Below are positions 53,066 to 63,943 of a stretch of DNA of 64,000 bases, piece after piece. This DNA comes from Symbiodinium kawagutii (lineage: Eukaryota > Sar > Dinophyceae > Suessiales > Symbiodiniaceae), in the NCBI GenBank assembly GCA_009767595.1, contig VSDK01012314.1, positions 24,190 to 88,189 of the forward strand. Reading direction: 5' to 3'. The notes beneath the pieces were generated by a model. The model saw nothing but the letters and a program-made list of their open reading frames with translations. It had not been told where the DNA came from and did not search any database. Position numbers and translations under genes: made by a program. The stretch's first letter is position 1. Every line of letters begins with the position of its first letter.

Positions 53066-53537
53066 AGGTTTCCAATCTATGACATTGCCACCGGCACTGT
53101 CAGTGGAAACAGCGCGTTCAGAGCACCTGAAGGCAGCCTTGAATGCGGTCACCGAGGAGGGCGGCTCGTGGTGTCACCGCACTTCTGCGGTGAAGGACTG
53201 ACAGTGGAGCGAGGAGACGGATCGAACAAGATTCGGCCATGGGCCATGTCGCCTTTTCTTGATGCCGTTGCAGCAGGTCCAAACCCCTGGAGTTCCTCTC
53301 ACTATGGATGTTGACACAGCTTCTGGCGGCATTCACACGCAGCGAGCAGTTGCAGTAACCAGCTGCATCGAAGTCCTTGCCTGGCCTCCCTGTTATGTTT
53401 ACAGAATTGTGTACTGGTCTACCCATTATGGGGATTTTCGTTTGGCTGGTCCAAGGGGACGATGCCGGGTGTTTCTTCAGCATGTATCATTGATGCAAGG
53501 TGACCGTTCCTATGACCATCACTACAGCTATTGTTAA
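53066..53537 (+). CDS. Two-exon candidate, unknown protein C-terminus
   Basis: Exon 53066-53276 has a 92-codon stop-free frame without an ATG near its start, reading RFPIYDIATGTVSGNSAFRA, PEGSLECGHRGGRLVVSPHF and CGEGLTVERGDGSNKIRPWA. Donor gtccaa, acceptor ..ttgacacag, and exon 53320-53537 follows in phase: SGGIHTQRAVAVTSCIEVLA, WPPCYVYRIVYWSTHYGDFR, ending HHYSYC and TAA. The intron would be only 43 bp. Other frames are open here too (a 121-codon minus frame, a 60-codon plus frame), so the choice is not proven. Gly/Ser/Cys-rich, beta-like composition. Confidence 0.45.
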
Positions 53538-53884
53538 CCAACATTAGTAGTCAATATTGACCTCACTGTTAGCCATTACCCATTACCATAGCACCTTTTA
53601 AGTATAGGGTAACAGCCATGCATTGATCGCAAATCTTAACCAAGTCACTCTCCACTTGGCAAGTGGTTGCTAATCACAGGGGCTATAACCATTAGAGCGA
53701 CCCACCTTACAGGCTATGAACTATTACCTAACGTTTTTCGTACCGTTGTTGACCACAATCAACTGGTTACTAATCATAAGGTGCTGGTGAGGTTAATGTC
53801 ATAGGCAGCCTATATAATCATAAGCACCCTATATAATCCCTACAAGGTGCTAGTAGTCCTGGTTAAGTGTCATAACTGTATTAT

Positions 53885-53998
53885 CATATGGCTGTTGATC
53901 AAAATAGGGTATACCCCCAAATCATCCATTATTAATCATTTACTACAGTACTAAACCAGCTATTTTTTAGGGTTCCGTATTTTGAGAAACAACCATAT
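53885..53998. mobile_element. MITE-B copy
   Basis: Ends CATATGGCTGTTGATCAAAA and TTTTGAGAAACAACCATATA. The outer CATATGG / CCATATA extends the inverted repeat. Confidence 0.65.
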
Positions 53999-54225
53999 AG
54001 GGTATAATCCCTGCAAGGGGTATTCGTAGTCCCCGCTGCACACCGCGTATCTCCCCGCTGTCCAGGGCCTCGCCGACAAATCGGTGCCGCCGGTGCCCAA
54101 CTGGTTTCAGGCAGCGCAGCAACCAGCGGCTTTGAAATGCGGTTTTATAAGGGTCCATAAGGGTGAATAGTGGTGAATCATTTGGATAATAATGCGATTT
54201 AAGATGAGTTGATAGTCCCTACTTT

Positions 54226-54316
54226 TCCAGTTACAGTAGGTAATCAGGTGGTTTCTACCATTGCTGTTTGGGGTCGGCTACCTACTACTTTTAATGGAAC
54301 TGGAAGCATAGGGAGT
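54226..54316. mobile_element. MITE-E copy
   Basis: Left CTTTTCCAGTTACAGTAGGT, right CCTACTACTTTTAATGGAAC then TGGAAGCATAGGG. Confidence 0.55.
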
Positions 54317-54512
54317 GGTTGGCAATGGTTAAAAATCAGTTGCTGGCTGATACTGGCTAGTGGGGAATCGCGACGTCAATAGTGGCACTCTGCAAGTAAT
54401 AAGTTGATGATCTCATGGTTGATATGAATGGTTTATGAAAGGTTTTTGGATGTTTGATTGTGAGATTTAATCATTGTAAATGATGGTGAATAATGGTAAG
54501 TAATGACCGAAT

Positions 54513-55115
54513 ATGATGCAGGAATGGTTAGGCATGGGTATGTACACATTGGCATTTGGGCTTGTCTTTTCTGGAGCAACACGACTGAGTACTGAAAGTT
54601 ACTTGTCTTTTCTTGAAGAAGAGGGACCTTTCAAGGTGAACAGAGCATCTGATGTATCTTTCAGAAGTTTGCGCTTTTTCCTCGCCTTCAAGTTTGAAGG
54701 GTCTGAGGGAGCAAGCGCCAAGAAAGGAAAAGGGCTCGCTGAAGGGCTGCTGTCAGAGTCAGGAGGACCTCTGATCGAAAAGTCTGGCCCCATGTCTGCA
54801 AAGGACTGGGAAAGCGAGTCCAGGTCATGGGGTGTCTCCCGCTGCCTCATCGAGGCAGTGATTTCCTTCGGGTTGCTGCAAGATAACAGTACGGTGAGAG
54901 GCAAGACCAGAGTGGCACGTGCCCACAAGAAAATCCCTACCATTGGCCGGGCCGCAAGGGCAGCATGGTTGAAAGTTGGAGCTGAGGAGGAGAGCTCCAA
55001 CACGAGATCTTCCTGGTTACCCTCCTCTTTATTACCACTATGCTGCCGGCAGCGAGCTGAACACAGGGTTGTCTTCGATTACCATAAACCACGAAATAGT
55101 GCTAGCCAACATTGA
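54513..55115. CDS. Coding-like block, strand ambiguous
   Basis: Plus: 200 codons without stop (SYLSFLEEEGPFKVNRASDV ... RAHKKIPTIGRAARAAWLKV). Minus 55003-54599: 134 codons whose second half is a Ser/Pro/Asp-rich basic tail (DSDSSPSASPFPFLALAPSD, then KARKKRKLLKDTSDALFTLK) ending with TAA. The minus protein looks like a natural disordered region; the plus frame is longer. One of the two is likely coding because such length is rarely stop-free by chance. Confidence 0.35.
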
Positions 55116-55435
55116 ACAGCTGATTATGAATATTTTTTTTGATCATTGACAATCAGTTGTTACTAATGATTAACAACCATCAAACACAATTAGTCATTGT
55201 CAAACGTTTGTTTTGCTGATTGTTAGCCAATATGAACCATCATTCAGAGGCTCTAAAGGCACTCTTTTTCTAAGCTCTTCACCGTCCTCAGTCGTTATTG
55301 GTTAATCACATGCTCAACAGCTGTAGCTACCTGATTAACATGTGAAAAAAAACATCATGAAGCCCTGTCAATCAATGGCTGAGTATAGGTTTTTTCACAT
55401 GTTGAGCTTCATGTTGTGATCCCTCACCACGCGTC

Positions 55436-55561
55436 GCGAGCGACGGCAAGGTCCTCGAGCGGCGAGGAGGCCCCGGCCCCAAAGAGTCGCCGCGCTTTGA
55501 CGAGGCCGGTGGCGAGTTTCGCACGCCAGGCGCGGGGGCGAAGGGGTTGGGATGGCGCTGG
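55436..55561 (+). CDS. Candidate 42-codon GC-rich exon
   Basis: Ends at donor gtagga. The frame reads SDGKVLERRGGPGPKESPRF then DEAGGEFRTPGAGAKGLGWR. Third codon positions are almost all G or C, in strong contrast to the flanks. The acceptor is not obvious. A neighbouring plus frame (SSSGEEAPAPKSRRALTRPV) is open as well. Confidence 0.45.
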
Positions 55562-55685
55562 GTAGGAACCAACCAGGGGTTGGTTCGGCGGGTTAGGTGG
55601 TGGCCTTCATGGTGAACTACCAAGTGGCCTATAACTGGTTAATAACTGGTGAATAACTGGCAACCATAGCTTGGTTAGGTGGCTA

Positions 55686-55900
55686 CTTATAACCATAGGT
55701 TGTTTTTTTTTGTAGGGTTGTTATAGGAATTTATATCCATTAGGAATGGTTAACAATAGGGTATAATCAATAATCATGGTGAAACAAAGACTGGTTTGTG
55801 GTTTGATTGACATTTTTGTAATTTTCCTAGTAGTTATTAACAAATGGTTGGTTGAATATCTAATACTTTTCATAGGGGTTGAAACCACCAACTAGATAAG
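55686..55900. mobile_element. MITE-C copy, left end unclear
   Basis: Block TTTGATTGACATTTTTGTAA and right end GGGGTTGAAACCACCAACTA. Confidence 0.5.
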
Positions 55901-57210
55901 CCTTTTGTTGGGGTGTATCCCCATGGTTTTTGGGATAGCCTACTGTTGGTACTGCTGGTAATGCTAACCCTGGATTAGTAAACCCTTGGTTTATTAATTG
56001 GGGGGAATACCATTTTAATGGAAAACCAAGGCTTTTGGGGATACCCTAAATTAATCAACAGGGTTTCTTAGTCCAGGGTTGCATTAAGCATTGACATAGG
56101 TTGAGCAAGTGGTGATTAGGGCTACCTAGCATGCAAACCATGGGTTGGTTGGTAGTCATAGGTTGAGTAGGATTCATGGCAGATTAGTGAATAGTGCTTA
56201 ATGATGACGAGTTAATGGCTAAGTCATTGGTTGATGATGCTTGGTGGTGATTAATGATGGTTAGTTCATCTTAGCCATGAGTACACTGCTGTAAACTACT
56301 TTAGAAGCTCCAAATCATCTTTTTTAGTAGCAGATGTTCCACTTCCAGCTTCATTTACAAAAGTGTAATCATGGCTAATATAGGTGAGTTGATCCGTTCA
56401 TAGTGGTTGATTTGTGGCTTTTTTGCTATTACTGTTTGACTATGTTTGTTTTAAACATTGCTAGTATTAAGGAATAAAGGTGAGTATAGGTGGGTCAGTG
56501 GATAATGATTAGTGGCTCATACTCATGGATGGGATGATGTGTCTAGATGAGGGTGAATGCTTGGTTCATTCTAGATAGATGGCGACTAAAGGTGGTAAGT
56601 CGATAGTGATTGACTGAAAGACGACTGATAATGGTTGATAAGCACCACGCTTGGTGGTTGGTTGAGTGCGCAGCAGTTGTTGGTGACCAATGGTGTGGTG
56701 GGTTCATTGTTGGTAAGAAACTGTTTACGATGATTAATAGTTGTCAATCAACAGTGCAATGGTGGTGAGTCGTGGTCTTGGTCACGATCAACATGTGCTC
56801 GCCATCAATAATCCATCATCAACCATTGTTAACCTTGAATTCTCCTTCATCAACCACCATGTCATCACCACCTTCCCCTAGCCCTAACCACCACCTCACC
56901 TGTGTGTAGCCACCATTCATTAACCATCGTACTCCATCAGCTAAACATGTTCACCACTGTCACCAGTATTGACTCACCATTTATTATCGACATCAAGACA
57001 CATCAAGCAATGCTGAAGCACATAACCATTCTATCACTCATTCTATCACCAATGGTAATGTGATGTGGTGGTCAGAATAGTGATGATTGACATTCATGGT
57101 TTTTCTCACCACATAACCCATTCTACCACATAATCATAGAATATGTTAAGCAAATGATTCTACCACATCTATGGTGAGAATAACCCTGACCAACCACCAT
57201 GGCGCGCCTC
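55901..57210. other. Repeat-derived DNA, no supported gene
   Basis: 55920-56070 is a foldback-like element with 'ttggttt' and 'aaaccaaggc' arms around 'taattggggggaatacc'; a related piece is at 13510-13545. The rest is 'atggttgat' rich. Confidence 0.4.
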
Positions 57211-57216
57211 ATGCAG

Positions 57217-57323
57217 GTCCCACACCTCGCCTGGACCCCATCAAAAGTGCGCGCGAGACGGCCATGGCGCCACCCGACGATGAGGAGCCCGTGGTGGCCT
57301 TGGGGAACGGTGGAGCCAGCTGA
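57217..57323 (+). CDS. Candidate terminal exon
   Basis: Acceptor ..gcctcatgcag. After two bases it reads PTPRLDPIKSARETAMAPPD then DEEPVVALGNGGAS and TGA (57321-57323). GC-rich third positions. A MITE-B copy starts 12 bp after the stop. The acidic C-terminus is typical of real protein ends. Family unknown. Confidence 0.5.
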
Positions 57324-57334
57324 ACTTTCGTGAT

Positions 57335-57443
57335 AAATGGTGGTTTCTTAAAATAGGGGACCAAAAAAATGGTTGGTTTACTACCACAAATGGTTAAATA
57401 AAGGATGATTTTGGGGTCCCCCCTATTTTGAGAAACCCCCAAA
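57335..57443. mobile_element. MITE-B copy, reversed core
   Basis: Ends TGGTGGTTTCTTAAAATAGG and CCCTATTTTGAGAAACCCCC. Confidence 0.7.
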
Positions 57444-58186
57444 TCTATGCGAATCTATGGTGAACAGCTGAGTAGCTTCATGGTGAATGATGGTTGCAGG
57501 GCTTGTTAGAAGAGGTTAATGATGGTGACGCTGAATGATGGCAATAAATAGCGATTCATGATGGTTAAACAATAAGTTTGATGGTTGGTGATAGTTGAAG
57601 AATAGATAAGTGATCGCTTTTGTTGCTGGTTTTATGATGGTCAATAACAGTTTGCGTATGATTCTTGATGATTGCAACAAACACATCATCAGGGCTCATA
57701 GTGGGTTAATACGGTATTCCTGCATTCAATGATGGCTACACGTGTCATTTCTGACAACAACAACATAAAAGCAACAAACATGACTAGTCCACTGCAATTT
57801 CATGATTCAAGAATATTGTTTTACTGATGGCTCGTGGATAACGGATAATGTATGGTTTGATGTTGGTAAACAACGGCTAAGGAAATCGGTTCATGGTGGT
57901 CATGCCCAATGATAGCTAATAGTGTTTAATTAGTGGCAACAGCCACAAACAAGTCATCATAACGCCAAAAGCAATATTTGTCAATTGGTTTTGATTGCTG
58001 GGCAATTGTTTGTTGCATATGAACCCTGACAACCCCTGCATTTTTAGCAATTCATATCGATCATCGGCCAATCCAATTGCTGTTCAACCAGAGACTCACT
58101 CAACTCATCACGTCATTTGTTGTAGAAAACCATAACTCTGCTAAACCATTGTTATCCATCGACCATTCAGTAGCCACGTTCACTCA
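57444..58186. other. No supported gene
   Basis: AT-rich with 'gatggttaa' motifs. No open frame with protein character. Confidence 0.4.
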
Positions 58187-58411
58187 TTGATGGCTACTGG
58201 TGAACTAGCCATTGAAACTGACTGTCATTCAGCAGCCATTCAGCAGCCCATATTCACTCATCCTTTGTGGGTGGGTGCTTTGACCCCTCGACGTTGGCAG
58301 TCCCTAACTTGGTTGCGCCCAAAGGAACCAGGTTTTAAGCGACGCACCAGCTATTTCTATGCTGGATTTCCAAGGTGGATTTCCGAGACAACCAGCCAGA
58401 TTAGACACTAA
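58187..58411 (+). CDS. Weak coding-like frame
   Basis: 74 codons to TAA. The second half is protein-like (LRPKEPGFKRRTSYFYAGFP then RWISETTSQIRH). No motif or clear acceptor. Confidence 0.3.
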   Translation: MMATGELAIETDCHSAAIQQPIFTHPLWVGALTPRRWQSLTWLRPKEPGFKRRTSYFYAGFPRWISETTSQIRH

Positions 58412-58708
58412 AAGAGTGTAACCTTAGACCTAGCCACCAGGTCTGTCATTACCATTCACCATCATTAGCCGTTACTAGACTAAACCTTTGACCAGAGTGA
58501 AACCAACCACTAGACAACACTGAGTTGAAGAGATGCGAGTCGAATTTCAACCAACCAGGGTCAACCGTTACCAACCCTGAGACCCAAGCGTTCACCAACC
58601 GACCCGGATCAGCCATTCCCAACCCTTAACCAACCAACCAACCCATACCCATGCGATCAACCAACTGGGATCAAACCTTACCCGTAACGAAAGCTCCCCC
58701 GTTCACAG

Positions 58709-58834
58709 GACAAGGAGCCTGAGGTGAGCTACGAAGGCACCTACCTCGGCACCATGAAGCCGCTTGGACACGATGGTCAGGTGGTACACACCCGGGACCG
58801 GGCCCCGTTCATCAGCGGCCCGGGCCGCCGTTGG
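58709..58834 (+). CDS. Well-bounded 42-codon GC-rich exon
   Basis: Acceptor ..ctcccccgttcacag, donor gttagt (or gtggta after 58780), phase 0. It reads DKEPEVSYEGTYLGTMKPLG then HDGQVVHTRDRAPFISGPGR, RW. No other frame is as protein-like. GC content jumps here against AT-rich flanks. MITE-D sequence follows in the intron (to about 58925). Family not recognised. Confidence 0.55.
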
Positions 58835-58925
58835 GTTAGTTCACTAGGGCAAATGGTAGATATATCTAGCAACTAAACTGGCCTTATAAAGCAAGTTATA
58901 ACTCGGGGGGGGGCCACCTTGATAG
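58835..58925. mobile_element. MITE-D right half
   Basis: 'ggccttataaagcaagttataac' region ending GGGGGGGGCCACCTTG. The left half is absent or diverged. Confidence 0.45.
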
Positions 58926-59579
58926 TTGGTTACCCTGGCTGGTGAACTGACATGGCTGGCTGGAAAATCCACCACAAAATGGATGATTTCCCATGGTTTC
59001 CCTGACAAAACGGTGGATTTTTCCCATTGTGATGTTAGTTTATCAGAGGGCAGTCATGGGTACCGGCTGGTGATTAGGAGGGAGCTAAGCACTAAGGAGC
59101 GTATGGTATTATACAGAGTGGTACCCTAAAGAAAGGGCTGCTAACTTTGGTTCACAGCTGGGGGTGCAACTTATAGAAGATAGTAGTTGCCCAAAAATAT
59201 AGCTGATTATAAGTTGGCTATAAAGCTGGTTATGTAGCTGTGAAGCTGGTTATAGGTAATACCGTAATACCACTAAAAAGATAACTTGTAAGTAACAGCT
59301 GGTTATAACCAACTTAAAACTTTTAGTTGTCCAAACATGAGCTTCTACTACAACCAACCTGTAAACTGCCAGTTATAGGGTACCAGTTGAGATGGTGGGA
59401 CTTAGAACCCACCAAGGAATCTCACCAGGGGAGGTACTACTCTGCGTCGGTTTCTGTTTAAGATTTTGAATTGCCATCACAGCCCGGAAGGATAGATCAA
59501 CGACAGTAAAGCCTTTCAGATTCAGCATGTTGACAGACTACAGATTCAGACCGCAGGTGGATTCCTGAGTCCGTGCTGA

Positions 59580-59798
59580 GTGGTACCTGTCCCCACCCGA
59601 GTCCGGACTACAGGTACACTTCCAGATGCGGACAGGAGTGTACCTTATGCTCCGGCGCCGGCGCGAATGTGGTTTGAGTCGGTGCAGAAAACTGTGACGT
59701 GCCTTTGCTTGAGCAATCCGTTCAGCAAAACTCTGACTTTGGCTGGCCTCCGCTTTGTTGCATACGGCATGGATCAGGCTGATCAACAAGGCGTCTGA
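59580..59798 (+). CDS. Candidate coding segment to stop
   Basis: The frame reads TLPDADRSVPYAPAPARMWF, ESVQKTVTCLCLSNPFSKTL then TLAGLRFVAYGMDQADQQGV and TGA. The upstream piece 59568-59611 has an acceptor-like ..ttcctgag and a gtacac donor. A basic minus frame overlaps. Family unknown. Confidence 0.35.
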   Translation: MVPVPTRVRTTGTLPDADRSVPYAPAPARMWFESVQKTVTCLCLSNPFSKTLTLAGLRFVAYGMDQADQQGV

Positions 59799-60265
59799 AA
59801 ATGAATGCCAAGCCTATCCATTCTTGCCTCACCCAATCCCTTCCTGCTTTTCTGCGGTCGCTCCTTGAGATATGAGTGGTTAGCATGCTCTGGACTGTGG
59901 ACTCTTTCGGCCTAGTACCGAGTTATCCCGCACGAAAATCAAAAAATGATAGTACCTGTATGACATGAGGGTTTTCGGGCATATAGTGCTTTGACCAACG
60001 ATCGGTGTTTCCTGTTGTCCTCCCATCAATTCCAATCAACGATTGGTTGTAACCATCATTTATCAATCATCATTAATTATAGGCACAATAATGATGTTAC
60101 AAACTATAACCTATTAACATCATTATTATCATACTGAAAACATGTTTGACCAAACCAATGCCCACGTATCCCATTCAACAACGACAATGAGGCACGGCAG
60201 AGGTCGTTTGCGGATGCAGAACTACACCTATGAGGCTCCAATACCGACCGTGTTTCTGTGTGGCG

Positions 60266-60294
60266 GCTGCTGCTGCTGCTGCTGCTGCTGCTGC
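60266..60294. repeat. CTG/GCT repeat ending at the gap
   Basis: About ten GCT units running into the N stretch; true length unknown. Confidence 0.9.
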
Positions 60295-60536
60295 NNNNNN
60301 NNNNNNNNNNNNNNNNNNNNNNNNNNNNNNNNNNNNNNNNNNNNNNNNNNNNNNNNNNNNNNNNNNNNNNNNNNNNNNNNNNNNNNNNNNNNNNNNNNNN
60401 NNNNNNNNNNNNNNNNNNNNNNNNNNNNNNNNNNNNNNNNNNNNNNNNNNNNNNNNNNNNNNNNNNNNNNNNNNNNNNNNNNNNNNNNNNNNNNNNNNNN
60501 NNNNNNNNNNNNNNNNNNNNNNNNNNNNNNNNNNNN
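60295..60536. other. Assembly gap (N)
   Basis: 242 undetermined bases between a CTG tract and a minisatellite. Frames spanning it are not meaningful. Confidence 1.
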
Positions 60537-60751
60537 ATGATGTTCATGGTGTTCATGATGTTCATGATGTTCATGGTGTTCATGATGTTTATGATGTTCA
60601 TGGTATTCATGATGTTTATGATGTTCATGGTGTTCATGATGTTCATGATGTTCATGGTGTTCATGATGTTTATGATGTTCATGGTGTTCATGATGTTTAT
60701 GATGTTCATGGTGTTCATGATGTTTATGATGTTCATGATGTTCATGATTGT
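60537..60751. repeat. 27-bp minisatellite
   Basis: The unit (27 bp, starting gatgttcatggtgttcatg) is itself three 9-bp pieces; about eight copies after the gap. Confidence 0.9.
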
Positions 60752-62322
60752 GCTTGTGATGACGGAATTGATTCAATGATGGTGAAGGTTGTCGCGCTGT
60801 TGACAATGCTGAGGGTGATGGCGCTGATATGATGAGGATGGTGGCGAGGGATGAAATGTGTTTCAACTTCACCAGTCAGTGCAATGAGGCATCATCTGTT
60901 TATTTACAACCAGTACGAACCAATGTTTTAAAGAACAAGGATCCATCCAAGGATCAACTAATTTAACTTTTGTATCCCCATTTTACACCATATTCAGCAC
61001 GATTCATCCTCATCAGCGGCTCTGAAGCATGATTGATCCATTAAGAACAGTCATCCACCAACGTGATGCCTGACAATTGTGTTTGACCATCGCTACTTAC
61101 TACTTACCCAGCTTCATAACATTCCCGTTATTCAATGACTATGATTGTTTAACCTTGTTCTAGCCATTGTTGAAAATGGCCACCACTATTAAACCATATT
61201 TGTATAACATTGTCGGCCATTAATACAAACGATATGGTAATCTAGCCAAACTATTTCTTGTCATGAACCATATATTACCATTGCATATAATATTTCAGCA
61301 TCAATACCTCGTATCATGGTATCAATCCTATATTATGAGCATTGGGTTTTGCCATCAGTTACTAACCCCAAGCACTCTTCACGATACCAGACTGTGGTAG
61401 GTATATGTGTTATTCAACCATCAGTGGTTATTTCACCATACTTTGGTTTTTTTGGATAATATGGCTGACGGGGAAATATTGCGACGACAAAAACATTTTG
61501 GTGATTGATGGTTTGTTGATGGTACTATTTTACTGGTTTGAATGACTGGTGAAAAAGAACGTTGGTGGTTGATGGTTGCATAAGCAGAAATGGTTCAATG
61601 GTTTAAATATGGTCAACCAATTCTTTCAATAACATGGTTATAGCTGATTGTCTACCACTACAAATGGTCAAATCTTGTAGAGCCATATTCTCGAACCATA
61701 TTATAAGATCGAACCATATGGTAATAATTGATTGGCCAACCAATACAAATAGTATAACATATTGTAACCATAATATCGATTACAATTGTTATCCAACCAT
61801 TCCCCATTGTCATTTTCACCGTGTCCCCTTGAGCCGCATGCTGCAGGGTGAGTTCCAGAATGACATGAAACACGGGCTTGGTCCTCAGCGAAACCTCCTG
61901 GGAGGTTTGGATGTTCGAAACTATTGATGACCAACCAATTGATTTTGGAGAGCTACGAAATTTGCAGATATAGTTGGTGAAGATATTCCATTAAACAAGC
62001 TAGGCATCTTTACGAGTCATATCTACTAGTTATTTATTTACCATAACTGTTGCAAGTTAAGTTTACGAACTATACCTACCAACCATATGTCTAACATAGC
62101 CAAGTCATAGGTAGCCAAGTAATATATCTCCCATTTAGCTTTAAATTGGTTAGGAAACCATGTAATTATCGTTAAATATACCATAAGTGGTGGTTAGCCC
62201 AGTTACAAAAGCTAAGTTCATTAAACCAGATCCCACCCTAGATACCAGTCACATCTACTAGTCATATATCTACCATCACTGCTGGCTACGGCAAGTAAAC
62301 GGAGGGGGATCCCACCTTTTAG
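60752..62322. other. No supported gene
   Basis: AT-rich. MITE-D-like sequence at 62030-62300 ('accataactgttgcaagtt', 'ggttagcccagtta'). A 97-codon frame at 61634 lacks motifs. Confidence 0.4.
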
Positions 62323-63218
62323 GTCGCTCAACGAGCCGCCAGATCGGCCAAACTGCCGAGGCTGGGCCTTTTGGAGTGGGACGACGGTCGACGCTATGAT
62401 GGCGGGCATCTGGGCAGCGGAAGGGTTCCAGCAACGGCGGCATGGGACGGGTTAAAACTGAGGGCATCTTGGGATAGCCATGGGATAGTCATAGGCTCAC
62501 AATACTTATACGTGTTTAAACAATGATGATGAAACAGTGATGATAACAAATGAAGACTTGTTATTTGCAATAGGTACATAGTGGGTAATGATGCTTGGAT
62601 ATATGTTAGTGATGGCTGATTATATGGTTCCTGTTTGATGAGAATGGGCGAAGGGAGGTGTAGGATTCTGTTGGCCACAACCCACCGGCGCACCGGATGC
62701 TTCCAATTCTGGGACCGACTCAACAACCCCTGTGGCACTTTGAACTATATCCATGTTTTCTTTTGTGCTTGGCAGTGGTCATCAATAGAATCATAAGTAC
62801 GTAGTCAGTTGATATCAAGTGAAGTCAACAGATATCAACAAATATCAGCAGAACTATAGGTGTTGCACTCTGCGTACCAAGAAAACATCAATAAATATAT
62901 GCATGTAGTTTTTTGCTGGTATCAATCAAAGGCAATTACAAGCGATTGCTCGTAGTTGTCTTGGTCGTTTTGCACATGAGTTTTTCAAACCATCTAGTAA
63001 GTGTAATGCAAGGATATCACTAGCATTTATTATTGCTATACGCATACATTTGCACATTACATATTTATCACTTGCATTCCAATCCATAAGATAAATATGG
63101 TTATTTCGGAGCTCTGACAGGCAAATCGCCGCTCAGTCGCCTTCAACGGCCTTTAAGGTTTCTGAACAACAAGTTCCATGGCACCGCCGTCCAGCACTGA
63201 GGAACCGCCGAGGGAGTC
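62323..63218 (+). CDS. Two-exon GC-rich segment of an unknown protein
   Basis: Exon 62323-62450 (..tcccaccttttag / gttaaa) reads VAQRAARSAKLPRLGLLEWD then DGRRYDGGHLGSGRVPATAA, WD. Exon 63121-63218 (..gagctctgacag / gtgatg) continues in phase: QIAAQSPSTAFKVSEQQVPW then HRRPALRNRRGS. Both have clear GC-rich composition in AT-rich flanks. The intron is 670 bp and carries no obvious MITE. The pattern EWDDGRRYDGGHLGSG is distinctive but not known to me. A minus frame over exon 1 exists but is less natural. Confidence 0.55.
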
Positions 63219-63275
63219 GTGATGAGTTCTTTCTGGTTCCCACAGCCATAGGAATATATGTTTTCATGTATACAT

Positions 63276-63382
63276 ATGGTTGCTTCTTAAGATAGGGGTA
63301 CCCCCTAAACATCCCTAAGCCATGTAATGGTAGTCAATCGTAGTAGTAAACCAGCCATTTTTCGGAATCCCCTATTGCTATG
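63276..63382. mobile_element. MITE-B copy
   Basis: Left end TATGGTTGCTTCTTAAGATA, right end diverged to CCCCTATTGCTATGAG. Confidence 0.5.
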
Positions 63383-63389
63383 AGTTTAA

Positions 63390-63496
63390 ATTAGCCATCA
63401 ATAAGGAGGGATCAGTTCAGCAACAACATTACAGGGAAAACAATGGTCAATGATAGGGGAACCAGGGGGACTAAGGGTTTCGACTCACAGCCATAT
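63390..63496. mobile_element. MITE-A copy, left end lost
   Basis: Core 'acaatggtcaatgatagggg' and right end TTTCGACTCACAGCCATA. Confidence 0.55.
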
Positions 63497-63600
63497 TGTT
63501 TGTTTTTAGAATACGAAGCCCGGTAGAAGTGTTGGTTTATTATACAAATGATTGAACTAAAAAATAGTAACTGGGGGTGACCGGGTGACTTGAGAAACCA

Positions 63601-63739
63601 CCATATGGCTATGGAAATGTATTAATTAACCAATCATCCCAAAAAATTGGGTGAAAATACCAGCAGCTGGACAAGTTTGGTCACGGCTGGGGGATGTGAA
63701 CAGGCTGGGCTACGGGGTATTGACTCACCCCATATGACT
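63601..63739. mobile_element. MITE-A relative
   Basis: Left end CATATGGCTATGG, right end GGTATTGACTCACCCCATAT. The core differs strongly from other copies. Confidence 0.45.
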
Positions 63740-63943
63740 TGGTGATATCCTACTAGCATATTCTTACTAACAGTGGTTGAAGTTTACAACACTAGTGATG
63801 TTGATCATCGCTATATCAATCACTTGAAGGGGGCATTTGCGGATGGCTTGCCAGAGTGACATAACCTGGTGGAGGTGGTTTGAAAACCATGATGCCCAGA
63901 CATCAGCCCTAGCGGTACACATCCAAGGATAGGTACGCAAATG

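Noticed and set aside
60104..60872. Long frames of 173-214 codons
   Set aside because: They span the N gap and repeats; the undetermined bases make them meaningless.
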